Below, piece by piece: positions 48,088-57,407 of a DNA stretch of 64,000 nt. The stretch's first letter is position 1. Each line of letters starts with the position of its first letter. The DNA is from Methylomagnum ishizawai. GTDB taxonomy: Bacteria > Pseudomonadota > Gammaproteobacteria > Methylococcales > Methylococcaceae. Under the pieces are notes generated by a model. That model made no database searches. It was given only the letters and a program-made list of their open reading frames with translations, and had not been told where the DNA came from. Made by a program: the position numbers and the translations under genes. The stretch is from positions 3,808,150-3,872,149 of the forward strand of contig NZ_AP019783.1 of the NCBI RefSeq assembly GCF_019670005.1, given 5' to 3'.

Positions 48088-48264
48088 CGCACCGACAACG
48101 ACTATCCTGAACGATAACCCCCAGGGTTTTCAGGGATTTTCCGAACAACCAGGATGAAGCGCCCCAGCCTACCGTGCGACCCACGGCGGTTGCGGCGCGG
48201 CGCGTCGGCCCAGGGACGAATCGGCGACACCTTTCCTTACCGACAACCACGACAGAGGTAGATT

Positions 48265-49542
48265 ATGGCTCGCATCGTAGTCTTAGGCGCCGGCATCGGC
48301 GGCGTCCCCATGGCTTTGGAAATGAAGGAACTGGTGGGCAAGAACCACCAGGTCACGGTGATTTCCGACAGCCCCACCTTCCATTTCGTGCCTTCCAACC
48401 CCTGGGTGGCGGTGAAGTGGCGCACCCCGGACCAGATCAAGATTCCGCTGGCCCCGGTGTTCAAGAAGCGGGATATCGAATTCATCCAGCAGAAAGCCAC
48501 CCGCGTCCATCCCAGCGAAAACCGGGTGGAACTGGCCGACGGCGCTTCCGTCAATTACGACTATCTCGTCATCGCCACCGGCCCCAAACTGGATTTCGAG
48601 GCGGTGCCCGGCTTCGGCCCGGAAGGTTTCACCCAATCGGTCTGCCATGTGGACCACGCGGCGGAAGCCGGCCATTTCTGGGACGGCTTCGTCAAGGACC
48701 CCGGCCCCATCATCGTCGGCTCCATGCAGGGCGCGTCCTGCTTCGGCCCGGCCTATGAATACCTGTTCATCGCCAATTCCGACCTCAGGAAGCGCCAAAT
48801 CCGCGACAAGGTGCAAATCACCTTCGTGACCTCCGAGCCGTATATCGGCCATTTAGGGCTAGGCGGCGTGGGCGACACCAAGGGCATGTTGGAAAGCGAG
48901 CTGCGCCAGCACCACATCAAATGGATCACCAACGCCAAGGTGGACAAGATCGAACAAGGCAAGATGTTCGTCACCGAAGTCGATGACAACGGCCAGGAGA
49001 AAAAGAAACACGAACTGCCGTTCAAGCACACCATGATGATCCCGGCGTTCAAGGGCATCGACGCGGTGTTCGGGGTCGAGGGTTTGGTGAATCCGCGCGG
49101 CTTCGTGCTGATCGACGAATACCAGCGCAACCCCAACTTCAAAAACATCTATTCGGTGGGCGTGTGCGTCGCGATTCCGCCGGTGGAAGCCACCCCGGTC
49201 CCGACCGGCGCGCCCAAGACCGGCTATATGATCGAATCCATGGTGACGGCGACCGCGCATAACATCCACGACGAACTGCAAGGCAAGGCCCCCAGCCACA
49301 AGGGCACCTGGAACGCGCTCTGCCTCGCCGACCTCGGCGATAGCGGCGTGGCCTTCCTGGCCAAGCCACAGATTCCGCCGCGCAACGTGACCTGGGCCGG
49401 CAAAGGCAAGTGGGTCCACTGGATGAAGATCGCCTTCGAGTTCTATTTCATGCGCAAGATCAAGAAGGGCGTGAGCGAACCGTTCTACGAACGGATGATG
49501 CTCAAGTTCATCGGCATCATGCGCCTGAAATCGCCGCACTGA
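48265..49542 (+). CDS. sqr: Sulfide:quinone oxidoreductase
   Basis: The protein has 425 residues. The FAD motif GAGIGGVP is at the N-terminus. The three redox cysteines of SQRs align: Cys127, Cys159 (MQGASCFGPAYEY) and Cys353 (WNALCLADLGDSG). The C-terminal amphipathic region (WVHWMKIAFEFYFMRKIKKG) fits membrane docking. It oxidises sulfide to polysulfide or sulfur and passes electrons to quinone, which the adjacent cytochrome bd could reoxidise. The FAD-dependent flavocytochrome family is the main alternative; the third cysteine favours SQR. Confidence 0.9.
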   Translation: MARIVVLGAGIGGVPMALEMKELVGKNHQVTVISDSPTFHFVPSNPWVAVKWRTPDQIKIPLAPVFKKRDIEFIQQKATRVHPSENRVELADGASVNYDYLVIATGPKLDFEAVPGFGPEGFTQSVCHVDHAAEAGHFWDGFVKDPGPIIVGSMQGASCFGPAYEYLFIANSDLRKRQIRDKVQITFVTSEPYIGHLGLGGVGDTKGMLESELRQHHIKWITNAKVDKIEQGKMFVTEVDDNGQEKKKHELPFKHTMMIPAFKGIDAVFGVEGLVNPRGFVLIDEYQRNPNFKNIYSVGVCVAIPPVEATPVPTGAPKTGYMIESMVTATAHNIHDELQGKAPSHKGTWNALCLADLGDSGVAFLAKPQIPPRNVTWAGKGKWVHWMKIAFEFYFMRKIKKGVSEPFYERMMLKFIGIMRLKSPH

Positions 49543-49563
49543 GCCGGGCAAGGGCGGGACCGT

Positions 49564-50952
49564 ATGGCGAACCATAAACACGGGGGTATCGCGATGCACT
49601 GGCGGATATGCCTGCTCATTCCATGGCTGGCGGTCGCGTTTCCGGCCTGGGCCGGGACGCCCGCCCTACCTTCGGCGCGGCCTTTGGAAAAAAACCGCGC
49701 CCGGCCCCTGGACGTGGACGAAGCCATCGACCTCGCCTTCGCGCAAAACCCCGACCTCGCCGCCGCCGCCGCCAGGATCGGCGAGGCCGAGGCGCGGGTG
49801 GTGGAAGCCGAAGCCGCCTTCTACCCCAAGGTCACGGCGCGGATGGACTACGCGTACTCCAACAATCCGGCCCTGGCCTTTTCCAGCATCGTGGCCCAGC
49901 GCCGCTTCAATTTCGGCATGAACATCAACCAACCGGGCTGGGTCTCGAACTTCCGGCCCGAAGTGGTGGGTGCCATGAACCTGTACCGGGGCGGCCAGGA
50001 CGCCGCGCTCAAGAAAGCCGCCGAACTGGGCGTCGAAGCCGCCGAACTGGAACGCTCGGCCCTCAGGAACCGCTTGGCGGCGGCGGTGACGGCGGCCTAT
50101 TACGCCGTACTATCCGCGCCCAAACAAGCGGAAGTGGCGCATCGTTCGGTCGAGACCGTCGCCAAGGCGCTCGAACACACCCGCGCCCGCGTGGCCGAGG
50201 GCATGGCGCTCAAGGCCGATGTGCTGTCGCTGGAAGTCCGGGCCACCGAAGCCTACGAATCCGAACTCAAGGCCAAGAACGCCATGGAACTCTCGCGTTC
50301 GGCCCTGAAAACCCTGTTGGGTTCGGGCGAGATGCCGGAATTCCGCGAAATCGACCCAGGGCTTCCCCACCCCGAACCCAACTTCGGGAAACTGCTGGAC
50401 GAAGCCTTGAACCAACGCCCCGAAATGCAAGCGGCGGCGCGGCAAGTGCAAATCCGCGAGCAGGAATTGGAAGCCGCCCAGGGTGCCCACCGGCCCCGCG
50501 TCGATGCCTACGCTTCCTATGGCCAAAACAGCCGTTCCCCCGGCGATTTCACCTTCAACAACGACAACGGCAGCATCGGCCTGAGCGCCGAGGTGGACGT
50601 GTTCTCGGGCGGGGCGGTCGCGGCACGGATACAGGCGGCGGAACGGCGGATCGTGGAAGCCCAGGCGATACAGGAACGCACCCGCCTGGAAATCGAAGAC
50701 GAACTGCGCCAAGCCCACCTCACCCTGAACGAAACCCTGCAACGCCTGAAAGTGGCCGAAGCCGGGGCCGATTCCGCCGAAGAAGCCCTGCGTCTGGTGC
50801 ATGAGCAATACCAAGGCGGCACCGCCACCGTGACCCGTTATCTGGAAGCCGAAACCGACCACGCCAACGCGGCCTTGCGGGCCATCCTCGCCCGCTATGA
50901 AACCAGGGTGGCGGAAGCGCAACTGCGGCGGGCGCTGGGACACTGGCGCTAA
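49564..50952 (+). CDS. TolC-family outer-membrane efflux protein
   Basis: The protein has 462 residues. A Sec signal peptide (LIPWLAVAFPAWAGT) precedes the long alpha-helical/beta-barrel tandem repeat of OEP proteins: ALKADVLSLEVRATEAYESE and QYQGGTATVTRYLEAETDHANA are typical of the two coiled-coil halves. It forms the exit duct for the RND pump encoded at 52523-56835. The start at 49564 is given; the ATG at 49594, after GGGGG, would remove 10 residues and place the signal peptide at the N-terminus. The gene begins 21 bp after sqr. Confidence 0.9.
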   Translation: MANHKHGGIAMHWRICLLIPWLAVAFPAWAGTPALPSARPLEKNRARPLDVDEAIDLAFAQNPDLAAAAARIGEAEARVVEAEAAFYPKVTARMDYAYSNNPALAFSSIVAQRRFNFGMNINQPGWVSNFRPEVVGAMNLYRGGQDAALKKAAELGVEAAELERSALRNRLAAAVTAAYYAVLSAPKQAEVAHRSVETVAKALEHTRARVAEGMALKADVLSLEVRATEAYESELKAKNAMELSRSALKTLLGSGEMPEFREIDPGLPHPEPNFGKLLDEALNQRPEMQAAARQVQIREQELEAAQGAHRPRVDAYASYGQNSRSPGDFTFNNDNGSIGLSAEVDVFSGGAVAARIQAAERRIVEAQAIQERTRLEIEDELRQAHLTLNETLQRLKVAEAGADSAEEALRLVHEQYQGGTATVTRYLEAETDHANAALRAILARYETRVAEAQLRRALGHWR

Positions 50953-51081
50953 CCGCCGCGCGGCGTGTGGGGAAATGGCCCCGGCTTCCCCGATCCCCCC
51001 GGTCGCCAACACCGGCGGCTCTGGGGAGGCGACGACAAAAACCTATAACAACAACCCAGAAAAACCTACGGGAAAACAACC

Positions 51082-51417
51082 ATGGCTAATTTTTCCGACT
51101 ACATGATCCAGCACATCCTTTATATCAAGGGCGTGGAGAAAAGCATCAAGCACAACACGGTCTTCGCCCACAAAAAACCCACCGAGTGCGCCTTCGGAAA
51201 AATGTTTTACCAAGATATAAAACCCAATATCGATGGATATTCTGAAGCCAAGCGCGATTTGATCGAAGCCATGGAGCAAATCCATATCAAATTCCACGAT
51301 TCCGCCCAGCATATCCATCCCGAAGACCCCAACATGGAACAATCCAAACAGGATGCTTGGTATTACTCGTCCCGGCTCATCAATATGCTCGACAAACTGG
51401 AAAAAATGAAGGACTGA
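51082..51417 (+). CDS. Stand-alone CZB (chemoreceptor zinc-binding) domain protein
   Basis: The protein has 111 residues. It shows the CZB four-residue signature spread over a helical bundle: His11, Cys36 (TECAFGKMFY), His68 and His72 (IHIKFHDSAQHI), with the spacing of known CZB domains (H-x24-C-x31-H-x3-H). CZB domains bind Zn2+ tightly and usually sit at the end of chemoreceptors or diguanylate cyclases; here the domain is the entire protein. Its position between tolC and the pump genes suggests metal sensing or buffering linked to efflux. It is less GC-rich than its neighbours, so it may be a later insertion. Confidence 0.85.
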   Translation: MANFSDYMIQHILYIKGVEKSIKHNTVFAHKKPTECAFGKMFYQDIKPNIDGYSEAKRDLIEAMEQIHIKFHDSAQHIHPEDPNMEQSKQDAWYYSSRLINMLDKLEKMKD

Positions 51418-51482
51418 AGCCCCAAGCCACAGGACCGCGCAAAGTCAATACGCGCCTTTTCATACCACCGAGGAGCAACCCC

Positions 51483-51857
51483 ATGCATACCCAGCCGCTT
51501 TCGGACATCCTGTCCCAGCTCAATACCGCCGCCTCCGATATCGCCGCCTCGGCGATAGTCTCGGAGGATGGCTCGGCGATCACCCTGGCCGGCACCCCGC
51601 CCCTGGATTTCGACCATGATGAAATCAGCGCCTTCAGCGCAGCTTTGTTCCACCTGGGGCACCGGGCGATGGAGCGCTTCGTCGGGGGGGATTTCGAGCG
51701 GATCATGGTGAAAAGCCGGTCGGGTTATTTGCTGGCCGTCCCCGCTTCCCAGGATTTGATACTCACCGCGCTGGCCAAGCCTGGGGCCGCGCTAGAGCCG
51801 GTGTTCGCCGAGATGGGCCGGGCGGTCCACCGGATACACGCGGCCGGCACCGCCTGA
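51483..51857 (+). CDS. Roadblock/LC7-like domain protein
   Basis: The protein has 124 residues. It follows the roadblock fold pattern: ASAIVSEDGSAITLAGTPP, an amphipathic helix (FSAALFHLGHRAM), then ERIMVKSRSGYLLAVPASQDLILTALAKP. Such proteins regulate small GTPases or act as dimeric scaffolds. No GTPase gene is nearby. AGGAGCAACCCC gives a good ribosome site for the ATG at 51483. It lies 65 bp after the CZB gene in the same direction. Confidence 0.75.
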   Translation: MHTQPLSDILSQLNTAASDIAASAIVSEDGSAITLAGTPPLDFDHDEISAFSAALFHLGHRAMERFVGGDFERIMVKSRSGYLLAVPASQDLILTALAKPGAALEPVFAEMGRAVHRIHAAGTA

Positions 51858-51880
51858 ACCCGGATCGCGCCCCAAGTCCG

Positions 51881-51958
51881 GCGGGTGGGCATCTCCCCAT
51901 GCCCACCGCTTCCGGGCCATCCCGGTGGGCACGCAATACGCGCCCACCCTACGGCAAT
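51881..51958. repeat. Dispersed palindromic repeat, copy 2
   Basis: The element has two hairpins: GGTGGGCAT/ATGCCCACC (51884-51892 and 51899-51907), and GGTGGGC near 51924 facing GCCCACC further right. The central 30 bases (51901-51930) are the inverted counterpart of 15874-15902. It lies between the roadblock gene and psiE. Confidence 0.65.
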
Positions 51959-52010
51959 GTGAACACGCCCTGGCACGACATGGGAAACCGCAAAAACCGA
52001 GCATGGCTGG

Positions 52011-52526
52011 ATGAAAGGCAAATTCCAACTCATCGAGCGCACCGGGGATATCCTGGTCGATATCTTCCATTACACGGCGCTATTCGGCATCGGCGCGACC
52101 ATCGTTTGGTCCGGCGTGCATGATTATCTCAAGATGATGGCCGCCGGGCACGCCACTTTGGAAGATATCCTCCTGCTGTTCATCTATCTGGAATTGGGCG
52201 CGATGGTCGGGATTTATTTCAAAACCCGCCGCCTGCCGGTGCAATTCCTGATTTATATCGCCATCACCGCCTTATCCCGGCATTTGGTGATCGATGTGCA
52301 AAAGGTTTCCGATAATTTCCATATCTACCTGCTGTTGAGCATCACCGGGGCTATCGCGATGCTGAGCGCCGCCGTGTTCATACTTTCGTATACCGGCAAG
52401 CGATATGGCTGCCCGGAAGACGAACCGGCCCCGCGCCGAGCGCCCGGCCCCCTGGAAAGTCCGCACGGAATCCCGGACTGCCGCGATGCTTATCCACAGG
52501 ACACTATTCACAAGGCACCGCCATGA
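52011..52526 (+). CDS. PsiE-family membrane protein
   Basis: The protein has 171 residues with four predicted transmembrane helices (FHYTALFGIGATIVWSGVHD, ILLLFIYLELGAMVGIYF, IYIAITALSRHLVI, LLLSITGAIAMLSAAVFIL) and the PsiE motif YLELGAMVGIYFKTRRLPV followed by R-H-L-V-I-D. The family is named for phosphate-starvation-inducible PsiE; its function is unknown. The last bases overlap the adaptor gene as ATGA, so its synthesis is coupled to the RND pump. That coupling is uncommon and hints at a pump-associated role. Confidence 0.88.
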   Translation: MKGKFQLIERTGDILVDIFHYTALFGIGATIVWSGVHDYLKMMAAGHATLEDILLLFIYLELGAMVGIYFKTRRLPVQFLIYIAITALSRHLVIDVQKVSDNFHIYLLLSITGAIAMLSAAVFILSYTGKRYGCPEDEPAPRRAPGPLESPHGIPDCRDAYPQDTIHKAPP

Positions 52527-53608
52527 CCCACGCCACTTCCGAATCTTCTGGATTGAAACCCTTGTACGCCGGGCTATCCGTGGCCGGTTTGATCTTCCTG
52601 CTCATGTGGATGCAGGGCGGGTTCGAGGACAAGGTGCCGCCCGGCCTAAGCGCCGCCCATGCCGACACCAGCGCCGCCATCGGTCCCACCGCCCAGGTCA
52701 CGCGCCGGGTCGAGGACGAGGTGTTCGCCTGGCCCGGCACGGTCAGCGCCAAGACCGTGGCCCAGGTCGCGCCCAAGCTGCCGGGCCGCATCCTGGAAAT
52801 CACGGTCAGGACCGGCGACAAGGTGAAGCGCGGCCAAGTGCTGGCCCGGCTCGACGATAGCGAAATCCAAGCCCGGCTGGGACAGGCCCGCGCCGCCCTG
52901 ACCGCCGCCGAGGCCGAAGCCGGACGCGCCCGCACCGATGCCCAGCGCCTGCAAAGCCTATACGCCAAGGAAGCCGCGACCCGGCAGGATTTGGACGCGG
53001 CCCAGGCGGCGGCCAAGGCCGGCGAAGCCCGCGTGGTCGCGGCCCGCGACGCCATCCGCGAGACCGAATCGCGCCTCGGGGAAACCGTGTTGAAAGCGCC
53101 GTTCGATGGCGCGGTGGTCAAACGCGACCAGGAACCGGGCGACATGGCCCTGCCCGGCGGTTCGGTGCTGACCTTGCAGCAATCGCGGCAACTCCGCATC
53201 GAGAGCGCCATCCCGGCCAACTGCGCCGGGTTGGTGAAACCCGGCGCGGAACTCAAGGCCAAGATCGCCAATCCAGAGGGCGAATTCCGGGCGGTGGTCG
53301 ATGAAATCCAACCCTCCGCCGATCCCAAGACCCGCACCGTGCTGGTGAAAGCGCGGTTGCCGGAAGATTCCGGCGTGCAACCGGGCGCGTTCGGTTGGCT
53401 TTACCAAACCTGCGGCCAGAACGAGGTGCTGCTGGTACCGGATACCGCCGTGAGCCGCATCGGCCAGTTGGAGAGCGTGCGCCTGGTGGTGGACGGCCAA
53501 GCCCGGTTGCGCCATGTCCGCACCGGCAAGCATTACGACGGCCAGGTGGAAATCCTCTCGGGACTCAAGGAAGGCGACACCGTGCAACTCACCGGAGGAC
53601 AGCCATGA
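52523..53608 (+). CDS. RND efflux periplasmic adaptor (membrane fusion protein)
   Basis: The protein has 361 residues. It has one N-terminal membrane anchor (LYAGLSVAGLIFLLMWM), lipoyl-like half motifs (VAQVAPKLPGRILEITVRTG, DKVKRGQVLARLDD), an alpha-hairpin, then a barrel-like domain (LKAPFDGAVVKRDQEPGDMA) and beta-domain. It bridges the RND permease and TolC. It overlaps psiE upstream (ATGA) and the permease downstream (ATGA). The absence of a lipid-anchor cysteine and the transmembrane anchor fit HlyD/AcrA relatives. Confidence 0.9.
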   Translation: MTHATSESSGLKPLYAGLSVAGLIFLLMWMQGGFEDKVPPGLSAAHADTSAAIGPTAQVTRRVEDEVFAWPGTVSAKTVAQVAPKLPGRILEITVRTGDKVKRGQVLARLDDSEIQARLGQARAALTAAEAEAGRARTDAQRLQSLYAKEAATRQDLDAAQAAAKAGEARVVAARDAIRETESRLGETVLKAPFDGAVVKRDQEPGDMALPGGSVLTLQQSRQLRIESAIPANCAGLVKPGAELKAKIANPEGEFRAVVDEIQPSADPKTRTVLVKARLPEDSGVQPGAFGWLYQTCGQNEVLLVPDTAVSRIGQLESVRLVVDGQARLRHVRTGKHYDGQVEILSGLKEGDTVQLTGGQP

Positions 53609-56600
53609 GCCGGGCACATCACGCCGAACGCAGCCTGACCACCCGCATCGTCGAAGTCTTCGTCACCTCCAAGCTGTCCTTGCTGCTGCTGTTGGCTTCG
53701 TTCATCGCCGGGGCCGCCGCCCTGATGCTGACGCCGCGCGAGGAGGAGCCGCAAATCGTGGTGCCGGTGGCCGATGTGATGATTTCGGTGCCGGGCGCTT
53801 CCGCCGAGGAGGTGGAAAAGCTGGTTTCGACCCCGCTGGAATCGATGTTGCGGGAAGTCGATGGCGTGGAATACGTCTATTCCGCCTCGCGCGAGAACGA
53901 AGCCTTGGTCACGGTGCGCTTCTACGTGGGCGAGGACCGCGAGGACAGCCTGGTCAAGGTTTGGAACAAGCTGATGTCCAACCAGGACCGCATCCCGCCC
54001 GTGGTCGCGAACTGGACCGTGAAGCCGGTGGAAATCGACGATGTGCCCATCGTCACGCTGACGCTGTCCTCGCCGGAAGCGGCCTATGACGGCGCGGCCC
54101 TCAGGCGCTTGGCCGACGAGATGAAGGACAAGCTGGCGCGGGTGGACGACACCGGGAAGATCACCGTGGTCGGCGGCGAACCGCGCCAAGTCCTGGTCTA
54201 TCCCGACGCCGCCAAGCTGGCCGCGCACGACGTCGCCCTGCTCGACCTGCTGCGGGCCTTGAAAGCCGCCAATGTGAACATCGCGGCGGGCCGCTTCGAG
54301 CAGGGCAACCGCTCGGTGCGACTGGAAGCCGGTCCCTTGTTCGTGAGCGCCGAGGAAGTGGCCGCGACCCCCATCGCCGGGCAGGAGGGCAAGTTGGTCT
54401 ATCTGCGCGACGTGGCCCGGATCGAGGACGGCCCCGGCGAGGCCGAGAATTACACCCGCATCGGTTTCGGCCCGGCGGCGGCGGAAAGCCGCGCCATCGT
54501 CCCGGAAGCCACCGCCAAACCCGGCGAGGAACGCCCAGCCGTCACCCTCGCCATCGCCAAGCGCAAGGGCGCGAACGCCGTCGCCGTGGCCGAACAGACG
54601 GTCGAAACCGCGCGGAGCCTCTACGGCACCCTGATCCCCGAGGACGTGACCGTCACCCTCACCCGCAACCAAGGCGAAACCTCCAACCACAAGGTCAACG
54701 AGCTGGTGAAGCATCTGTTCATCGCCATCGTCACCATCATCGTGCTGCTGGCCTTCGCGCTGGGGCCGAAAGAGGCGTTCATCGTCGCCCTGGCCGTGCC
54801 GATGACCTTGGGCCTGACCTTGCTGTGCGATTTGGTCTTCGGCTACACCATCAACCGCGTGACCTTGTTCGCCTTGATCCTGTCGCTGGGGCTGTTGGTC
54901 GACGACCCCATCGTGGACGTGGAAAACATCTTCCGCCATTTCAAGCTCAAGAGCGGTCCCGACGCCCTCGAAGCCACCCTCATGGCCGTGGACGAAGTGC
55001 GGCCCCCGACCATCTTCGCCACCTTCACCGTGATCGTGTCGTTCCTGCCGATGTTCTTCATCACCGGCATGATGGGACCGTACATGGGACCGATGGCGTT
55101 CAACGTGCCGGTGGCGATGTTGGTGTCGTTGCTGGTGGCGTTCACGGTGACGCCCTGGGCCAGCTATTACCTGCTCAAGAGCGAATACGGCACCGGGGAA
55201 CACGCTTTCGATCTCAAAAGCACCGGGCTTTACCGCTTCTACGACCGCACCCTGGGCGCGATGCTGAACGCGCCCGGCAAAGCCAAGCTGTTCCTGTGGG
55301 TGGTATTCATCGCCTTCGTGGCCTCGGCCATGCTGGCGGTGGTGCGGATCGTGCCCTTGAAACTGCTGCCCTTCGACAACAAGAACGAACTGCAAATCGT
55401 CATCGACCTGCCGCGGGGTTCGACCTTGGAAGATACCGACGCCACCGCCCGCGACCTCGGGGCTTATCTCGCCCGCGTCAACGAAGTCACCGATTTCGAG
55501 ACCTATGTCGGCGAAGCCTCGCCCATGGATTTCAACGGCATGGTGCGGCATTACTACCTGCGCAAGGAACCGCACCAGGGCGAAATCCGCATCAACCTCC
55601 TGCCCCAGCACAGCCGCGAGCAGCAATCGCACGAGATCGCCCTGCGCATCCGCCCAGATATCGAACGCATCGCCCAAGCCCACGGCGCACGCCTGAAAAT
55701 CGTCGAAACCCCGCCCGGCCCGCCAGTGCTTTCGACCTTCGTGGCCGAGGTCTACGGCCCCTTGGACCGCGACTACGCCGAACTGGCCCACGTCACCGAA
55801 CGGGTGCGGGAAGACGTGGCGGGGCTGTCGGGGATCGTCGATGTCGATGACTACGTGGACGAGCCGCAAACGGTGGTGCATTACCGGCTGGACCGCGAAC
55901 AAGCCGCGCTGCACGGCGTCACCGTGGCCGAGGTGGCGGAGACGCTCCGCGCCGCGCTGGAAGGCGTCGCCATCGGCACCGTGCATGCGCCGAGCGAACG
56001 CCAGCCCTTGGAAATCACCCTGCGGATGCCCCGCGCCGAACGCTCGCGCATCGCCGACCTGGGCACGCTGCGGGTCAAGGGGCTGGATGGTTCGCTGATT
56101 CCGCTGGGCGAAATCGGCGCGGCGGTCGAGGAACCCGCCGATCTCACGATCTACCACAAGAACCTCAAGCGCCTGAACTACGTCACCGCCGAATTGGCCG
56201 GGAACGAGCCGGTGGAAGCGGTGCTGGACTGGGGCAAGGTGCTGGAGAAAAAACCGCTGCCGGAAGGCTATACGGTGGACTTGGCGGGCGAAGGCGAATG
56301 GAAGATCACGGTCGATGTGTTCCGCGATTTGGGGCTGGCCTTTGGCGGAGCCTTGCTGATGATCTACGTGTTGCTGGTGGCGCAGACGGGTTCCCTGGGG
56401 CTGCCACTCATCATTATGGTGGCGATTCCCTTGACCGTCATCGGCATCATGCCGGGCTTCACCCTCTTGAATATGCTGTTCGCCGAACCCGTGGCCGGTT
56501 TCGGGAATCCGATCCTGTTCACCGCCACCGCCATGATCGGCATGATCGCCCTGGCCGGGATCGTGGTGCGCAATTCGATCATCCTGATCGACTTCATCGG

Positions 56601-56835
56601 CAAGCTCCGGGAGGCGGGCGCGACTTTGAACGAAGCCTTGATCGAAGCCGGAGCGACGAGGATGCGGCCCATCTTCCTGACCGCCGGGGCGGCGATGTTC
56701 GGCTCCTTCGTCATCACCCTGGACCCCATCTTCTCCGGGCTGGCCTGGAGCTTCATCTTCGGCATCTTCGCGTCCACGGCGTTTTCGCTGTACGTGGTGC
56801 CGGTGGTGTATTTCCTGATTAACCGGAAGGCTTAA
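53605..56835 (+). CDS. RND-family efflux permease
   Basis: The protein has 1076 residues, normal for RND pumps. There are about 12 membrane helices with two large periplasmic loops. Motifs include VSVPGASAEEVEKLVSTPLE-type MISVPGASAEEVEKL near the start, LGLLVDDPIVDVENIFRH in the fourth helix (paired aspartates of the proton relay) and IALAGIVVRNSIILIDF near the C-terminus. It exports an unknown substrate by proton antiport. The twin Asp in helix 4 and sequence type suggest the HAE family (organic molecules) rather than CusA-type metal pumps, despite the neighbouring zinc-binding CZB protein. Confidence 0.92.
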   Translation: MSRAHHAERSLTTRIVEVFVTSKLSLLLLLASFIAGAAALMLTPREEEPQIVVPVADVMISVPGASAEEVEKLVSTPLESMLREVDGVEYVYSASRENEALVTVRFYVGEDREDSLVKVWNKLMSNQDRIPPVVANWTVKPVEIDDVPIVTLTLSSPEAAYDGAALRRLADEMKDKLARVDDTGKITVVGGEPRQVLVYPDAAKLAAHDVALLDLLRALKAANVNIAAGRFEQGNRSVRLEAGPLFVSAEEVAATPIAGQEGKLVYLRDVARIEDGPGEAENYTRIGFGPAAAESRAIVPEATAKPGEERPAVTLAIAKRKGANAVAVAEQTVETARSLYGTLIPEDVTVTLTRNQGETSNHKVNELVKHLFIAIVTIIVLLAFALGPKEAFIVALAVPMTLGLTLLCDLVFGYTINRVTLFALILSLGLLVDDPIVDVENIFRHFKLKSGPDALEATLMAVDEVRPPTIFATFTVIVSFLPMFFITGMMGPYMGPMAFNVPVAMLVSLLVAFTVTPWASYYLLKSEYGTGEHAFDLKSTGLYRFYDRTLGAMLNAPGKAKLFLWVVFIAFVASAMLAVVRIVPLKLLPFDNKNELQIVIDLPRGSTLEDTDATARDLGAYLARVNEVTDFETYVGEASPMDFNGMVRHYYLRKEPHQGEIRINLLPQHSREQQSHEIALRIRPDIERIAQAHGARLKIVETPPGPPVLSTFVAEVYGPLDRDYAELAHVTERVREDVAGLSGIVDVDDYVDEPQTVVHYRLDREQAALHGVTVAEVAETLRAALEGVAIGTVHAPSERQPLEITLRMPRAERSRIADLGTLRVKGLDGSLIPLGEIGAAVEEPADLTIYHKNLKRLNYVTAELAGNEPVEAVLDWGKVLEKKPLPEGYTVDLAGEGEWKITVDVFRDLGLAFGGALLMIYVLLVAQTGSLGLPLIIMVAIPLTVIGIMPGFTLLNMLFAEPVAGFGNPILFTATAMIGMIALAGIVVRNSIILIDFIGKLREAGATLNEALIEAGATRMRPIFLTAGAAMFGSFVITLDPIFSGLAWSFIFGIFASTAFSLYVVPVVYFLINRKA

Positions 56836-56852
56836 GGCCGGAACAGCGAACC

Positions 56853-56889
56853 GGAATCCGGGCCCACCGACACGGTCGCCCCGGATTCC
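56853..56889. terminator. Hairpin between convergent RND and small secreted genes
   Basis: GGAATCCGGG/CCCGGATTCC, a perfect 10-bp stem with a 17-base loop, lying between the stops at 56835 (+) and 56896 (-). Confidence 0.5.
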
Positions 56890-56895
56890 ACACCC

Positions 56896-57180
56896 TCAAT
56901 TACACCCCTGGTTATACCGCCCCTTCACGCAAGTCTTCCCGCTGGGCGCACGGTAGACGCCCATGCCGTTCTTGGTCTTGGCCTCGGCCCCGGTGCTGCT
57001 CTCGTAGGTCCGCACGCCGTTGGCATTCACCTCCGATTTGCGGGCGACGCCGGTGTTGGGGTTGTAGCTGGCGGACTCGTCGCCGTTGCCGCACACGACC
57101 TTGCCCGTCGCGGTGCGGGCGCAACCGGCGTGGACGTTCGAGGCGATCAGGGCCAGGGCGAGGATGAATAGGGCTTTCAT
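56896..57180 (-). CDS. Small secreted cysteine-containing protein
   Basis: Not recognised. It has 94 residues with a Sec signal peptide (ALFILALALIASNVHAG) and a mature part of about 76 residues. Four cysteines (GCARTATGKVVCGNG, KTCVKGRYNQGCN) are spaced for two disulfides. The middle is Asn/Gly/Thr-rich. The ATG at 57180 follows AAGGGAG. It diverges from opgD across 227 bp. Confidence 0.78.
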   Translation of the reverse strand: MKALFILALALIASNVHAGCARTATGKVVCGNGDESASYNPNTGVARKSEVNANGVRTYESSTGAEAKTKNGMGVYRAPSGKTCVKGRYNQGCN

Positions 57181-57407
57181 GGCAAAACTCCCTTGATGAT
57201 TCGCAAGTGATGGACGCAACGATCCACATCGCCACAGGGCGGACAACGCCCCCGGGATGGCCCGCCATCGTAAGCCATATCGGAACCGCCCGCCACGGAT
57301 CCCGAGACCGACCAGGGCGCGGGAAACCGGACTCCGCATGGAACCCCCGCCATTTTTCCATGTACCATACCGCCTCCCTGCCCCACTGATGACGCTCCGA
57401 AACATCC

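Noticed and set aside
53533-56157. 874-codon frame opposite the RND permease
   Set aside because: Antisense to a full-length permease with all its motifs; His/Arg/Gly/Asp-rich shadow.
53605-56835. Heavy-metal (CusA/CzcA) pump assignment
   Set aside because: The neighbouring zinc-binding CZB protein invited it, but the sequence type fits the HAE group better.
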